NCBI GenBank assembly: GCA_028097405.1 | Contig: JAOHEK010000009.1 | Span: 1 to 64,000, forward strand | Direction of reading: 5' to 3' | Origin: Paracoccaceae bacterium | GTDB taxonomy: Bacteria > Pseudomonadota > Alphaproteobacteria > Rhodobacterales > Rhodobacteraceae | DNA length: 64,000 nt | Part shown: one piece after another, positions 17,127-26,539 of the stretch | Layout of the letters: the number at the start of each line of letters is the position of its first letter | Numbering within the stretch: position 1 is the stretch's first letter | Notes under the pieces: generated by a model | Database searches by the model: none | What the model saw: only the letters and a program-made list of their open reading frames with translations | What the model was told of the DNA's origin: nothing | Made by a program: the position numbers and the translations under genes

Positions 17127-18728
17127 ATGACACAGAAACCTAAAGTACTGGTCAGCGACAAGCTGTCTGAAACCGCCGTACAGATCTTTCGGGATCGCGG
17201 TATCGATGTGACGTTCGAGCCCGGTTTGGGCAAGGACAAGGACCGCCTGCTTGAGGTGATTGGCCAATATGATGGATTAGCTATTCGCTCGGCCACGAAG
17301 GTGACCGCCAAGCTGTTGGAGGCCGCGACCAATCTGAAGGTGATCGGACGTGCGGGCATCGGTGTGGACAATGTGGAAATCCCGGCGGCGTCAAAGAAGG
17401 GTGTGATCGTGATGAACACGCCTTTCGGCAATTCTATCACCACGGCGGAACATGCGATTGCGATGATGTTTGCTGTGGCACGTCAAATTCCTGAGGCCAG
17501 CGCCTCGACCCATGCGGGTAAATGGGAGAAGTCGAAGTTTATGGGCGTCGAGCTGACGGCGAAGACTTTGGGTGTGATTGGCGCCGGTAATATTGGTTCG
17601 ATTGTGATCGAGCGGGCTTTGGGGCTGAAGATGAAGGTTATCGCTTATGATCCGTTCCTAAGCGAGGAACGTGCCGACAAAATGGGCGTGCAGAAGGTTG
17701 AGTTGGACGAACTTTTGGGGCGCGCCGATTTCATCACCTTTCATGTGCCTTTGACGGACAAGACGCGGAACATTCTGTCGGCCGAGGCGATTGCCAAGTT
17801 GAAACCGGGCGTGCGGATTGTAAATTGTGCGCGTGGCGGATTGGTGGACGAAGCGGCTTTGGCTGAAGCGTTGAAAGAAGGGCGCGTGGCGGGTGCTGCG
17901 TTTGACGTATTTGCCGAGGAACCTGCGACGGCCTCGCCGTTGTTCAACCTGCCGAATGTTGTGGTTACACCGCATTTGGGGGCGGCGACGACGGAAGCTC
18001 AGGAGAATGTTGCGCTTCAGGTGGCCGAGCAGATGTCAGATTACCTTTTGACCGGGGCTGTCAGTAATGCGCTGAACATGCCGTCGGTGACGGCGGAAGA
18101 AGCCAAGGTGATGGGGCCTTGGGTGAGGCTGTCGGCGCATCTGGGCAGTTTTGTCGGACAGCTGACTGATGAGCCGATCAAGGCGATCAACATTCTGTTC
18201 GACGGTGAAGTGTCGAAGATGAATATCGATGCGCTGCGTGCGTCGGCTGTTGCGGGGATTTTGAAAGCCTCGAACCCCGAGGTGAACATGGTCAGCGCGC
18301 CTGTTCTGGCCGAAGATCGGGGCATCAAATGTTCGACCACGACGCAGGAACAATCGGGTGCTTTTGACGCCTATATCAAGCTGACGGTTGTGACCGCTGA
18401 ACGCGAGCGTTCGGTTGCGGGGACGGTGTTTAGTGATGGCAAGCCGCGCTTTATTCAGATCAAGGGCATCAACATTGATGCCGAGATCGGCGAGCATATG
18501 GTTTACACTACCAACGAAGATGTGCCGGGAATTATCGGGACTTTGGGCAACACGATGGGTGGCAGTGGCGTGAACATTGCGAACTTTACATTGGGTCGAT
18601 CCGAAAAGAACGGCGATGCGATTGCGCTTTTGTATGTGGATGAGCCGGTTTCGGCCTCTGTCATTGAAGCGTTACAATCAACTGGGATGTTCGGTCAGGT
18701 TCGCTCGATGACCTTTAATATGATGTGA
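17127..18728 (+). CDS. serA: D-3-phosphoglycerate dehydrogenase
   Basis: This catalyses the first committed step of serine synthesis, oxidation of 3-phosphoglycerate with NAD+. The ATG at 17127 gives 533 residues, the long type-1 form. Substrate/NAD domain blocks: [17 protein letters not shown], the GAGNIGSIV dinucleotide fold, [22 protein letters not shown] and the catalytic-His region [17 protein letters not shown]. The second half holds the intervening domain and a C-terminal ACT domain ([19 protein letters not shown]) for serine feedback. It forms an operon with serC. Confidence 0.96.
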   Translation: MTQKPKVLVSDKLSETAVQIFRDRGIDVTFEPGLGKDKDRLLEVIGQYDGLAIRSATKVTAKLLEAATNLKVIGRAGIGVDNVEIPAASKKGVIVMNTPFGNSITTAEHAIAMMFAVARQIPEASASTHAGKWEKSKFMGVELTAKTLGVIGAGNIGSIVIERALGLKMKVIAYDPFLSEERADKMGVQKVELDELLGRADFITFHVPLTDKTRNILSAEAIAKLKPGVRIVNCARGGLVDEAALAEALKEGRVAGAAFDVFAEEPATASPLFNLPNVVVTPHLGAATTEAQENVALQVAEQMSDYLLTGAVSNALNMPSVTAEEAKVMGPWVRLSAHLGSFVGQLTDEPIKAINILFDGEVSKMNIDALRASAVAGILKASNPEVNMVSAPVLAEDRGIKCSTTTQEQSGAFDAYIKLTVVTAERERSVAGTVFSDGKPRFIQIKGINIDAEIGEHMVYTTNEDVPGIIGTLGNTMGGSGVNIANFTLGRSEKNGDAIALLYVDEPVSASVIEALQSTGMFGQVRSMTFNMM

Positions 18729-18738
18729 CGGAAGACGC

Positions 18739-19404
18739 ATGGCGTATGATCTGACAAGACGTTTGGTGGCCGAGGCCTTGGGAACAGGGTTTTTGGTTGC
18801 CACCGTTGTCGGCTCGGGCATCATGGCCGAGCAGTTATCAGATGATGTGGCCATTCAGCTTTTGGGCAATACGCTTGCGACGGGCGCCATCTTGGTTGTG
18901 TTGATCATGACTTTTGGCCCCGTTTCAGGGGCGCATTTCAATCCTGCGGTGACATTGGCGTTTCGGATTAAGGGCGATATCGCGACGGGGGCTGCTTTGG
19001 CCTATGTCGCGGCTCAGGTGGGCGGCGGCATTATAGGGACATGGGTGGCGCATGGGATGTTTGACGAGGCGATCTTTCAGTTCAGTCAGAAGATGCGGAC
19101 GGGTGGATCGCAGTGGTTTGCTGAAGTGGTGGCGACTTTTGGGCTGGTCTTGATCATTTTCGCCGGTGTGAAACAGCGGGCCGATGCTGTGCCGATGCTG
19201 GTCGGGCTTTATATCACGGCGGCTTATTGGTTTACGGCATCAACATCCTTTGCCAATCCGGCGGTGGCGATCGCCCGGGCGTTGACAGACAGCTTTTCGG
19301 GCATCCGGCCTTTGGATGTGCCGGGGTTTATTGCGGCTCAGGTTGTTGGTGCGGTTCTGGCGGGGCTGCTTTTTGCGTGGCTTTACCGGGAAACTGAGCG
19401 CTAG
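18739..19404 (+). CDS. MIP family aquaporin-like channel
   Basis: This 221-residue protein has six predicted membrane helices and two half-helix NPA boxes: GAHFNPAVTLAF in the first half and SFANPAVAIARAL in the second. In classical water channels Arg follows the second NPA directly; here the box reads NPAVAIAR, with Arg displaced by three residues, a variant that may widen or alter selectivity. It starts 10 bp after serA and may be cotranscribed, although no functional link to serine synthesis is known. Small neutral solutes or metalloids are possible cargo. No arsenic genes adjoin. Confidence 0.88.
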   Translation: MAYDLTRRLVAEALGTGFLVATVVGSGIMAEQLSDDVAIQLLGNTLATGAILVVLIMTFGPVSGAHFNPAVTLAFRIKGDIATGAALAYVAAQVGGGIIGTWVAHGMFDEAIFQFSQKMRTGGSQWFAEVVATFGLVLIIFAGVKQRADAVPMLVGLYITAAYWFTASTSFANPAVAIARALTDSFSGIRPLDVPGFIAAQVVGAVLAGLLFAWLYRETER

Positions 19405-19489
19405 GCGGTCGCTCTTTCGACGAGGCACTGCCAAATTTCGGCCCGAAATGGACTTTAGGCGTTCTTAGACATCAAAAGGACGCCGTAGT

Positions 19490-20572
19490 TTGAGCAGTGC
19501 GACTGATATACCGACCGAACGGATAGGGTTTATAGCCAAGGGCGATAAGATCCTATTTGGGCTGATCTGTGCGCATGTCACACTGGCAGTCGTGCTGGGC
19601 CTGACCACGTCTTTCGCATTCAATCCGCAGATGCCGCAGCTTTTGGCAATGCTTTTGGGTATTTTAATGCCTTGGTTCGTTTTGATCCGCTTTGTGCATT
19701 TGATCTATGCCATTGGATTTGTTGAGAAATCTGCACAACCTTTGGCCGAAACGATTTCGGTGATCAAAGGTTTGGCTGTGGATTTCCGGTGGCAGATCGA
19801 AAGCGTCGCGAAGTTTCTTGGCCTTGCGTTGTTCATTGCGAGCGCCGGTTATCTGAAAGAGATGATCACGGTTATTCAGCCTTTTGCGTGGGACACGTTT
19901 TTTGCTGAAGTCGATCGAGTTTTACATTTTGGGTACGATCCATGGCGGCTTCTGATGCCGCTTACCGGCAGCCATGCGGTGACGACGGCGTTGAACATCG
20001 CCTATCACGGGTGGTTTTTTGCACTGTTTTTCTGCGTCTTTGCTGCGTGCTTTGGGCGAAGCATACCTTCAAAGGTATTTCTGGTCGCATTTGTGCTGAC
20101 CTTTGCTTTGGGTGGCAATCTGATTGCGACGATATTCTCGTCCGCAGGTCCGGTGTATTTCGAACGGCTTGGTCTGGGCAGTGATTTCGCCCCTCTTATG
20201 GCGCATCTTTATGCATTGAACGATATCGGGCGTTTACCGGCGCTTGATGTTCAAGAAGGGCTTTGGGCGTCGTATGAGCTGAACTCGGGCAATGCTGCGA
20301 TTTCAGCTGTGCCGTCGATGCATGTGGCAACCTCGGTTCTGATGGCGCTCTTTGCCTTTACGCATTCCCGTGTACTGGGTTGGTGCACGACCGTATTTGC
20401 CGCGACGATTATGATCGGGTCTGTCCACTTGGGGTGGCATTATGCGGTGGACGGCTACATGGGCGCGGCTATCGCCGCGGCATGTTGGTGGGGCGCTAAA
20501 CGCTGGCTGTTTCAAGCTGAGGCAAAACTTAGTCGTTCTGAGGCTAGTAGCCCTTCCAAATACTTATTATGA
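19490..20572 (+). CDS. PAP2-superfamily membrane phosphatase
   Basis: It has 360 residues starting with TTG at 19490, supported by AAAAGGA at 19474-19480. Six or more membrane segments are seen. The C-terminal catalytic region carries AISAVPSMHVATSVLMALF (PSMH motif) and HLGWHYAVDGYMGAAIAA (HxxxD motif), matching the PAP2-like branch related to inositol phosphotransferases. The first K-R motif is not obvious. Substrates are probably lipid phosphates or undecaprenyl pyrophosphate, but this is inference. Its stop overlaps the start of the next gene by 4 bp (ATGA), so the two phosphatases are coupled. Confidence 0.85.
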   Translation: MSSATDIPTERIGFIAKGDKILFGLICAHVTLAVVLGLTTSFAFNPQMPQLLAMLLGILMPWFVLIRFVHLIYAIGFVEKSAQPLAETISVIKGLAVDFRWQIESVAKFLGLALFIASAGYLKEMITVIQPFAWDTFFAEVDRVLHFGYDPWRLLMPLTGSHAVTTALNIAYHGWFFALFFCVFAACFGRSIPSKVFLVAFVLTFALGGNLIATIFSSAGPVYFERLGLGSDFAPLMAHLYALNDIGRLPALDVQEGLWASYELNSGNAAISAVPSMHVATSVLMALFAFTHSRVLGWCTTVFAATIMIGSVHLGWHYAVDGYMGAAIAAACWWGAKRWLFQAEAKLSRSEASSPSKYLL

Positions 20573-21321
20573 CCCGTGGCATGATTTACGCGATTGGTGA
20601 TGTTCACGGGTATCTGGGTCAGCTTGAGGCGGCGCACACCCTTATAGCCGAGGATCGTGCGCGCACCGGGAATATAGATGGCCCAATCGTGCATGTGGGC
20701 GATCTGGTGGATCGGGGGCCTAACGTTAAGGGTGTCCTTCAGTTCTTGATTGATGGCATCGCAAGAGGCGAAGACTGGCTGGTTCTTTGCGGCAATCATG
20801 ATCGGCTGTTCAGCGATTTTCTGGACGGTGGTGACGGAACCCATGCGCGCCTTCGCAGCGGTCTGACTTGGCATCATCACAGAATGGGCGGAACACAAAC
20901 GCTGGCATCCTACGGGGTGAAGCGCAAGTTGTTGGAACGGGATGCAAGTTTTCGTGCACGTGCCCGATCGACGGTGCCCGCAGCGCATCAGTCGTTTCTG
21001 AAAGATCTGCCTTTGTGGCATCGCGAAGGTGATATTATTTTTGTTCACGCGGGCATTCGACCCGGATTCCCAATGGACGCACAGGACGATGACGATCTGA
21101 TGTGGATCCGGGATGAGTTTTTATGGCACGTCAACGACCACGAGGCATTGATTGTCCATGGTCACACGCCCGTCGACGAACCCACGCATTACGGCAACCG
21201 TGTCAATATCGATACTGGCACAGGCTGGGGCAATGACTTGATTCCGGTCGTTTGTGACGCGGGCGATTGGTTCGCGTTGACCGAGAACGGGCGCGAAAGG
21301 CTGAAGGTGCCGCGTCTGTGA
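20569..21321 (+). CDS. PPP-type serine/threonine phosphatase (metallophosphoesterase)
   Basis: This 250-residue soluble enzyme has the full PPP signature: IYAIGDVHGYLGQL, VHVGDLVDRGPNVKG and LCGNHDRLFSDF, followed by metal-ligand His in VHAGIRPG and LIVHGHTPVDEPTH. These bind two metal ions. Members include bacterial Ser/Thr phosphatases and diadenosine tetraphosphatases; the substrate cannot be assigned. The ATGA overlap with the PAP2 gene indicates cotranslation. Confidence 0.9.
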   Translation: MTRGMIYAIGDVHGYLGQLEAAHTLIAEDRARTGNIDGPIVHVGDLVDRGPNVKGVLQFLIDGIARGEDWLVLCGNHDRLFSDFLDGGDGTHARLRSGLTWHHHRMGGTQTLASYGVKRKLLERDASFRARARSTVPAAHQSFLKDLPLWHREGDIIFVHAGIRPGFPMDAQDDDDLMWIRDEFLWHVNDHEALIVHGHTPVDEPTHYGNRVNIDTGTGWGNDLIPVVCDAGDWFALTENGRERLKVPRL

Positions 21322-21444
21322 TGATTGAAGCATGTTTCGTTTTATCGAAGACAAAAGAACTTTGCCTCTATTTACGTTCGGACGCGGTTTTGTTGCAGGT
21401 TCGATTCTGAGAGAACGCAACACGCTATAGAATATCGAAACCCT

Positions 21445-21521
21445 GTTAGGCTATGGGAAGGCATGCTCGGTTCCGAGCTTGACGACAGCCGCGTTGCGAG
21501 TAGCTTCGCGCTGAACCTAAC
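21445..21521 (+). other. Potential structured leader upstream of the DUF4170-waaA-lpxK operon
   Basis: GTTAGG (21445-21450) can pair with CCTAAC (21516-21521). Inside are GCTCG/CGAGC with loop GTTC (21465-21478) and GCGA/TCGC (21496-21509). Together they form a possible three-way junction ending 12 nt before the DUF4170 start, with the GGGAG ribosome site just beyond it. This is a visual fold only. Confidence 0.3.
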
Positions 21522-21533
21522 GGGAGACCTAAA

Positions 21534-21779
21534 ATGCCCCAGAGACTTCATCTTGTATTCGGCGGAGAACTTGAAGACCCGTCCGAGAATGTGTTTCGCA
21601 ACGTCGATGATATCCATGTTGTCGGCATGTATCCGGACTATGATACTGCTTACAATGCTTGGAAGGGCGAAGCGCAGCGGACGGTTGATAACGCTCATAT
21701 GCGGTACTTTATTGCGCATATTCATCGCCTTCGTGACGAAGAGGCCGAAGCCTCTTCGACCGAGGAGTTGGGCAGCTGA
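21534..21779 (+). CDS. DUF4170 protein
   Basis: It has 81 residues and is soluble, with GGGAG 10 nt upstream. The sequence LHLVFGGELEDPSENVFRNV followed by HVVGMYPDYDTAYNAWKGEA and DNAHMRYFIAHIHRL is the alphaproteobacterial DUF4170 family. Function is unknown. Its position just before the Kdo transferase and lpxK genes is a recurring arrangement in this group, hinting at a role in lipopolysaccharide synthesis. Confidence 0.88.
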   Translation: MPQRLHLVFGGELEDPSENVFRNVDDIHVVGMYPDYDTAYNAWKGEAQRTVDNAHMRYFIAHIHRLRDEEAEASSTEELGS

Positions 21780-21799
21780 CAGATACCCGTCCTCGTCTT

Positions 21800-23026
21800 G
21801 TGTCCCGCCTGACCGCGACGGCTAAGCGGATCAGGGACATGTCGTTTCTAAGGCCCACGACGCCCGATGGCCCTCAAAATTCGGAACGATTGGGCAAGCC
21901 GTCACAGGACCGGCCGACGGGTTGTTTGATTTGGTTGGCGACAAAGAACGCTGCAGATGCAGGCGGGGTTTTGTCGCTGGTCAAGGAACTGTCTTATCTG
22001 CGCGAGGAGCCGGTGCATTGTTTGGTCACAACGGACACGGATGCGCCATTTATACCTTCGGTTGCGCGGGGCGTTATTCACCAATTTACACCCGTGGAAA
22101 CCCAAGGCTCGATCGCGCGGTTTTTGGATCACTGGCAGCCTAACATTGGTATCTTTCTGGGCGATGTTGATGCCCCCAAGCTGGTCGATGCGGCTGCTGC
22201 ACGAGGTGTGCCGTTTTTCATGACAGCGATTGAACGAGGCGGGATGCGGAATTTTCCGGCCTATTTGTCGAAGTTCAGGACGTGTCTTGCCGCTTCGGCC
22301 GCTGACGCACTGGTTTTGCGTAAACAGCTGAAAAGCGCTGGCACCGACGTTGAGATCACGGGACCTTTTGTCGACACGGTTCACGTTTTGCCCTGCGACG
22401 ACGTTGAGTGTGATGCTTTGGCGAAACTTTTGGGCGGTCGCCCCGTGTGGTTGGCCGCGGACGTGCAGCCCGGAGAAATCCCACTGGTCGAGGCGGCGCA
22501 TCGGAGGGCTTTTCGAGCAGCGCATCGATTGCTTTTGATTTTGGTGCCCACTGATTTGGATCAGGTTGCCGAGATGCGTGCGGGATTGGATGCCAATGGA
22601 TGGCGCACCGCGCTTCGGTCCGAGGGGGATGAACCTGACCCCGATATACAGATTTATATCGCGGATATAGAAGATGAATTGGGCCTTTGGTATCGTCTTG
22701 CGCCCACAAGTTTCCTTGGGGGCAGCTTTACACCCGAAGCCGAAGGTGCTGACCCTTACGCGGCGGCGGCCTTGGGATCTGCGATTCTGCATGGTGTTCA
22801 TGTTGGAGATGCCGAGCCGCGGTTCCGACGTTTGGCTTTGGCGGGTGGCTGTTTGGAAGTGCATGATGGCGATAGTTTGGGCGAAGCGGTGCACAGTTTG
22901 TTGGCACCAGACAGGGCGGCGGCTTTGGCACAGGCCGGGTGGTCGGTGACGACCGAAAGTGCAGCGGTTGTTGAGCGCTTGGTCGCCCTGATCGACCTTG
23001 CGCTGGAGCAGGCGGGAGACGCCTGA
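21800..23026 (+). CDS. waaA: Kdo transferase (WaaA)-like glycosyltransferase with altered active site
   Basis: This is a GT30-like protein expected to attach Kdo to lipid A. From a GTG at 21800 it has 408 residues; an ATG at 21839 is an alternative, and neither has a strong ribosome site. The donor-binding half is family-like ([20 protein letters not shown], then [16 protein letters not shown]). The N-terminal half differs: where WaaA has SVGE this protein has NAAD, and where WaaA has ETELWPN it has GDVDAPK, so both catalytic Glu positions appear changed. There is no N-terminal membrane anchor. Context (DUF4170 upstream, lpxK 1 bp downstream) supports a lipid A role, but activity is doubtful or unusual. 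Confidence 0.75.
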   Translation: MSRLTATAKRIRDMSFLRPTTPDGPQNSERLGKPSQDRPTGCLIWLATKNAADAGGVLSLVKELSYLREEPVHCLVTTDTDAPFIPSVARGVIHQFTPVETQGSIARFLDHWQPNIGIFLGDVDAPKLVDAAAARGVPFFMTAIERGGMRNFPAYLSKFRTCLAASAADALVLRKQLKSAGTDVEITGPFVDTVHVLPCDDVECDALAKLLGGRPVWLAADVQPGEIPLVEAAHRRAFRAAHRLLLILVPTDLDQVAEMRAGLDANGWRTALRSEGDEPDPDIQIYIADIEDELGLWYRLAPTSFLGGSFTPEAEGADPYAAAALGSAILHGVHVGDAEPRFRRLALAGGCLEVHDGDSLGEAVHSLLAPDRAAALAQAGWSVTTESAAVVERLVALIDLALEQAGDA

Positions 23027-24000
23027 TGCGGCCACCGGGATTTTGGCAAAACGCGAAAGAACGTCCCGGATGGCAAGCGCGTTTGTTGCAGCCTTTGGGT
23101 TGGCTTTATGCGCGTGCGACTGCGCGACGTGTGGCTCGAGTGGGGTATCGGCCGCGCTGTCCGGTGATTTGTGTTGGTAACTTGAATGTTGGCGGCACCG
23201 GAAAGACGCCAGTGGTGATGGCTTTGACTGCGCGCTTGGGTGGCCATGTGCATGTGGTGTCGCGTGGCTATGGCGGGCGATTGGAAGGCCCTTTGCAGGT
23301 TGATGAGCGGCGACACAACGCGGCGGATGTGGGCGATGAGCCGCTGCTTTTGGCGGCCTTTGCTCCGACTTGGATCGCGCGGGACCGTGCAGCGGGTGTG
23401 CGTGCCGCTGAAGATGCAGGCGCACGGATAATCGTGCTGGATGACGGGCATCAGAACCCGTCGGTCGAAAAGTCGTTAAGCCTTGTGGTTGTCGATGCCG
23501 AAGTCGGATTTGGCAATGGGCGTGTGATGCCGGCCGGTCCCTTGCGGGAACCGGTGAAGGTGGGGTTGGCGCGGGCGGATGTGGTGATCTCGATCGGTTC
23601 CGCCAAAGCGCAGGCTGGGTTTCACGAGGATTGGGGTAGTCTAACGGTCCCTGTGGTTGCGGCGCATCTTGAGGTGTTGGAAACCGGTATGGACTGGGCG
23701 GGTTTGCGGGTTTTGGCGTTTGCCGGGATTGGGCGGCCTGAAAAGTTTTTCGCAACGATGCGGGATTTGGGGGCGGATGTGGTTGGCGTTCAGGCGTTGG
23801 ATGACCATCAACCTTTGTCAGAGACTTTGATGAAGCGTCTGGAGGCTGAGGCGGCTGGTCTTAAGGCGCAATTGGTCACGACGGAAAAGGATGCGGTTCG
23901 ATTGCCTGTCGCGTTCCGTCAAAAAGTTTTGACGCTGCCGGTGCGGTTGGTGATCGATGATCCAAGCGTTTTGGATGTGGCTTTGGCCGATTTAGTTTAG
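23026..24000 (+). CDS. lpxK: Tetraacyldisaccharide 4'-kinase
   Basis: This phosphorylates the lipid A disaccharide precursor at the 4' position, at the inner face of the cytoplasmic membrane. It has 324 residues with the family's Walker A near residue 50 ([19 protein letters not shown]) and the blocks [29 protein letters not shown] and the C-terminal [10 protein letters not shown]. An N-terminal amphipathic segment precedes the P-loop. The ATG shares one base with the stop of the waaA-like gene, so they form an operon. Confidence 0.95.
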   Translation: MRPPGFWQNAKERPGWQARLLQPLGWLYARATARRVARVGYRPRCPVICVGNLNVGGTGKTPVVMALTARLGGHVHVVSRGYGGRLEGPLQVDERRHNAADVGDEPLLLAAFAPTWIARDRAAGVRAAEDAGARIIVLDDGHQNPSVEKSLSLVVVDAEVGFGNGRVMPAGPLREPVKVGLARADVVISIGSAKAQAGFHEDWGSLTVPVVAAHLEVLETGMDWAGLRVLAFAGIGRPEKFFATMRDLGADVVGVQALDDHQPLSETLMKRLEAEAAGLKAQLVTTEKDAVRLPVAFRQKVLTLPVRLVIDDPSVLDVALADLV

Positions 24001-24057
24001 GGGGCTCTGCCCCCAGCCGCTTTGCGGCTCCCCCCGAAGTTTTCTGGACAGAAGAAG
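24001..24057. repeat. GC-rich intergenic hairpin repeat (copy after lpxK)
   Basis: Two adjacent hairpins, GGGGC/GCCCC (loop TCT) and AGCCGC/GCGGCT (loop TTT), are followed by a C-run and GAAGTTTTCTGGACAGAAG. The arrangement resembles 11468-11519. It lies between two convergent genes and could act as a bidirectional terminator. Confidence 0.55.
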
Positions 24058-24065
24058 CGGTAATA

Positions 24066-25181
24066 TTAGTCAAACTGTTTGGGTTTCAGGGCGGGGGCTG
24101 CGCGGGTTGGGGCAAGCTCGGCATCCGAGAAGTGGAACGGGGGGCGGACGAGAGAGATTCCGTTGTCTTCGGTTTTGAGGCCGCGGTGTTTGACTTGGGG
24201 GTCGTCGAAGACTTCGGCCATGTTGTTGATGGGGCCAGCCGGGACACCAGCGGCATCGCAGGTGGCCAGAAGGTTGGCTTTGGTGCGTTTCTTTGTTTCG
24301 GCGTTTATTTTGGCGACCAGCGTGTCGCGATTGGTGATGCGGTCGGCGTTGGTCGCAAAGTTTGGGTCTGCGCCGAGATCATCAAGGTTAAGGAGGGTGC
24401 AGAGTTTTTGGAACTGCCTATCATTACCGGTGGCGATGATGATGAAGCCGTCCGAGCAGTTGAAGACCTGATAGGGTACGAGGTTGGGATGTGCGTTGCC
24501 GATGCGTGTGGGGGGCGTGCCTGAGCTGAGATAGTTCATCGCTTGGTTGGCCATGATGGCGACGCCGCTGTCCAAGAGGGCCATGTCGATGTGTTGACCG
24601 CGCCCGGTGGTTTGGAGTTGGTGTAAGGCGGCTTGGATCGCAATTACGGCGTAGAGGCCGGTGAATATGTCGGTGATGGCGACGCCGGTTTTTTGCGGCT
24701 GTGCGTCTGGTTCGCCGGTGACGGACATCAGTCCGCACATGCCTTGGATCACGAAATCATAGCCTGCGCGATTGGCGTAGGGGCCGGTTTGGCCGAAGCC
24801 GGTGATTGAGCAGTAGACCAGGCGCGGGTTGATTTTGGCGAGACTGTCGTAATCGAGCCCGTATTTTGCGAGGCCGCCGACTTTGAAGTTTTCGATCAGG
24901 ATATCGGCGTCGCGCACGAGATCTTCCACTGTAGCGCGGCCTTCTTCGGTGCGAAAATCAGCTGTGAGCGAGGTTTTGCCGCGGTTGGTAGAATGGAAGT
25001 AAGCGGCCGATGTGTCGCCGTCTTTTTCGATGAAGGGCGGGCCCCATTTGCGGGTGTCGTCGCCGCCCGGTGCTTCGACCTTGATCACCTCGGCACCGAG
25101 ATCAGCGAGGGTTTGACCGGCCCAAGGGCCTGCAAGGATGCGCGCCAGTTCGACGACTTTCAGGCCATGGAGAGGGGTCAT
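24066..25181 (-). CDS. Family III CoA-transferase (CaiB/BaiF type)
   Basis: This 371-residue enzyme of the formyl-CoA transferase/CaiB family moves CoA between carboxylic acids. The N-terminal LHGLKVVELARILAGPWAGQ, LADLGAEVIKVEAPGGDD and NRGKTSLTADF blocks are characteristic. The catalytic Asp is in GQHIDMALLDSGVAI. The C-terminal APTRAAPALKPKQFD resembles the usual end with GxHT-type motif missing or altered. Substrate cannot be predicted. It is convergent with lpxK and apparently a single gene. Confidence 0.92.
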   Translation of the reverse strand: MTPLHGLKVVELARILAGPWAGQTLADLGAEVIKVEAPGGDDTRKWGPPFIEKDGDTSAAYFHSTNRGKTSLTADFRTEEGRATVEDLVRDADILIENFKVGGLAKYGLDYDSLAKINPRLVYCSITGFGQTGPYANRAGYDFVIQGMCGLMSVTGEPDAQPQKTGVAITDIFTGLYAVIAIQAALHQLQTTGRGQHIDMALLDSGVAIMANQAMNYLSSGTPPTRIGNAHPNLVPYQVFNCSDGFIIIATGNDRQFQKLCTLLNLDDLGADPNFATNADRITNRDTLVAKINAETKKRTKANLLATCDAAGVPAGPINNMAEVFDDPQVKHRGLKTEDNGISLVRPPFHFSDAELAPTRAAPALKPKQFD

Positions 25182-25212
25182 GTTCCGGGTTTCCGAGATG
25201 TGGACATGAATG

Positions 25213-25235
25213 CGGCGGGCCCTATGGGCCCGCCG
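25213..25235. terminator. Perfect 10 bp GC hairpin between CoA-transferase and dsbA
   Basis: CGGCGGGCCC (25213-25222) and GGGCCCGCCG (25226-25235) pair fully with loop TAT. It sits downstream of the minus-strand dsbA gene and upstream of the CoA-transferase gene. A T-run is missing on the minus strand, while TTTGT follows on the plus strand, so termination of dsbA is plausible but unproven. Confidence 0.5.
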
Positions 25236-25259
25236 TTTGTATCTGTTGTTTCGTAGGCC

Positions 25260-25925
25260 TTAGAGCATGGATTCGATCAGAGCTTTCAGATCGTCATAGG
25301 CCATGTTGCTGTGCATTTCGCCATTGATGACGAAGGACGGGGTGGCGCGTACGCCATCGGCTTCGGAATTTTTGACGTAGGTCGCATAAAGCGCCTGTGC
25401 TTTGTCGCCGTCTTGGAAGCAGGCATCAAGATCGGCATCCGTGAGGCCAGCGGTTTTGCCAATGGTGCGCAGTTTCTCAACGATCACCTCGGGCGGATTG
25501 TTGGAGTTGGCCCAGTCACGTTGTTGGGCGTAGATCATGTCGATGATGCCAAAGTAGCGATTTTCCGCGTTTTCGCCACAGCGGGCCGTAATGCCAGCCC
25601 AAAGGCCGAAACGGTCGAAGTAAATCTCGCGGTTGACGAAGTTGATGAGGCCAGTGTCGATGAAATCGGCTTTCAGCTTTTTGAAGCTGTCGGCGTGGAA
25701 GGCGGCACAATGCGGGCAGGTGAAGGACGCGTATTCGATTATTGTGACCTTAGCGTCGGGATTGCCGATGCTCATGTCGATGATGCCGGACGTGTCGATG
25801 TCTTCGGCGGATTGAGCGTGGGCCGCACCCATCAGGGTGTTCGTGCCTTGCAGTTGGGCAAGGGCGAACATGCCAAGGACCGCCACAGTTGCAAGGCTTG
25901 CGAGGACCGTTAGTTTCCGGATCAT
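25260..25925 (-). CDS. DsbA-family thiol:disulfide oxidoreductase
   Basis: This 221-residue exported protein has an N-terminal hydrophobic signal (residues ~5-37, possible cleavage after AHAQS). The active site is C70-P-H-C73 in YASFTCPHCAAFH. The thioredoxin fold is interrupted by a helical insert, as in DsbA, and ends with GVRATPSFVINGEM containing the cis-Pro. It resembles the alphaproteobacterial DsbA/ScsC-like group that introduces or rearranges disulfides in the periplasm. It is next to the DUF721/DciA gene on the same strand (19 bp apart). Confidence 0.92.
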   Translation of the reverse strand: MIRKLTVLASLATVAVLGMFALAQLQGTNTLMGAAHAQSAEDIDTSGIIDMSIGNPDAKVTIIEYASFTCPHCAAFHADSFKKLKADFIDTGLINFVNREIYFDRFGLWAGITARCGENAENRYFGIIDMIYAQQRDWANSNNPPEVIVEKLRTIGKTAGLTDADLDACFQDGDKAQALYATYVKNSEADGVRATPSFVINGEMHSNMAYDDLKALIESML

Positions 25926-25944
25926 GAGAAGTATACCTTTGTTA

Positions 25945-26457
25945 TCATTTAGATTTTAATAGCACGTTGGAGCCAAGCCGTTCAAGCGCTTGGCGCAGTT
26001 CGCTGTTGTCGACGCCGATTGTCGCCTCAACCGCCTGTTTAGCGATTGGGGTGGGTGCTGCGTTGGATTTTGCGGCAGGTTCGAAGATTGCGCGGCCTTC
26101 GGAAAATCCTGTCGCTGCGGTTTGGGTGATGCGGACTTTCCGGATCGCAGCATAGCCGTAGCAGGCATTGACCCGTTCGATCACTTTGTCTTTCTGCATT
26201 TCCAGCATTGGGGCGTTTGCACCGGTGGTCAGCAGGGTGAGCGTCGCACCAAAGCTGCGCCCGTAGGAGATATCAACGGGGCGGGATATAGATGCAATGT
26301 CGGGGCCGGCGACCTCGGCCCAATGGGTTAGCAGACGCGTGACCGCAAAGCCGCGCGTTTCGCTGGCGCTTTGGATACGGTTCGATACCAAGCTGGAGGC
26401 CCTTTGGAATCCGCGCCTGCGGCTTTTCGCTTTGGCTGAGCTGGAATTTGGTGACAC
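25945..26457 (-). CDS. DUF721/DciA-like protein
   Basis: It has 170 residues and starts with GTG at 26457, supported by GGAAAG upstream. The core RLLTHWAEVAGPDIASISRP, then LTLLTTGANAPMLEMQKDKV and RVNACYGYAAIRKVRIT is the DUF721 (DciA) fold with a KH-like domain. DciA proteins act with the replicative helicase DnaB, promoting its loading in bacteria that lack DnaC/DnaI. The basic N terminus (KAKSRRRGFQRAS) may contact DNA. It is divergent from mutY with an 82 bp gap. Confidence 0.85.
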   Translation of the reverse strand: MSPNSSSAKAKSRRRGFQRASSLVSNRIQSASETRGFAVTRLLTHWAEVAGPDIASISRPVDISYGRSFGATLTLLTTGANAPMLEMQKDKVIERVNACYGYAAIRKVRITQTAATGFSEGRAIFEPAAKSNAAPTPIAKQAVEATIGVDNSELRQALERLGSNVLLKSK

Positions 26458-26539
26458 GGCTTTGCTTTCCTGCAGTCGTACTACATTCTAGGGCTGGGTG
26501 GCAGTCTAGCCAGTTGAAAGAAGATTTGGAGCATAAAGT

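Noticed and set aside
21902-23755. A 617-codon open frame on the minus strand over waaA and lpxK
   Set aside because: It is a shadow in a GC-rich region; the plus-strand genes are clearly coding with known motifs, while this frame is Pro/Arg/His-rich low complexity.
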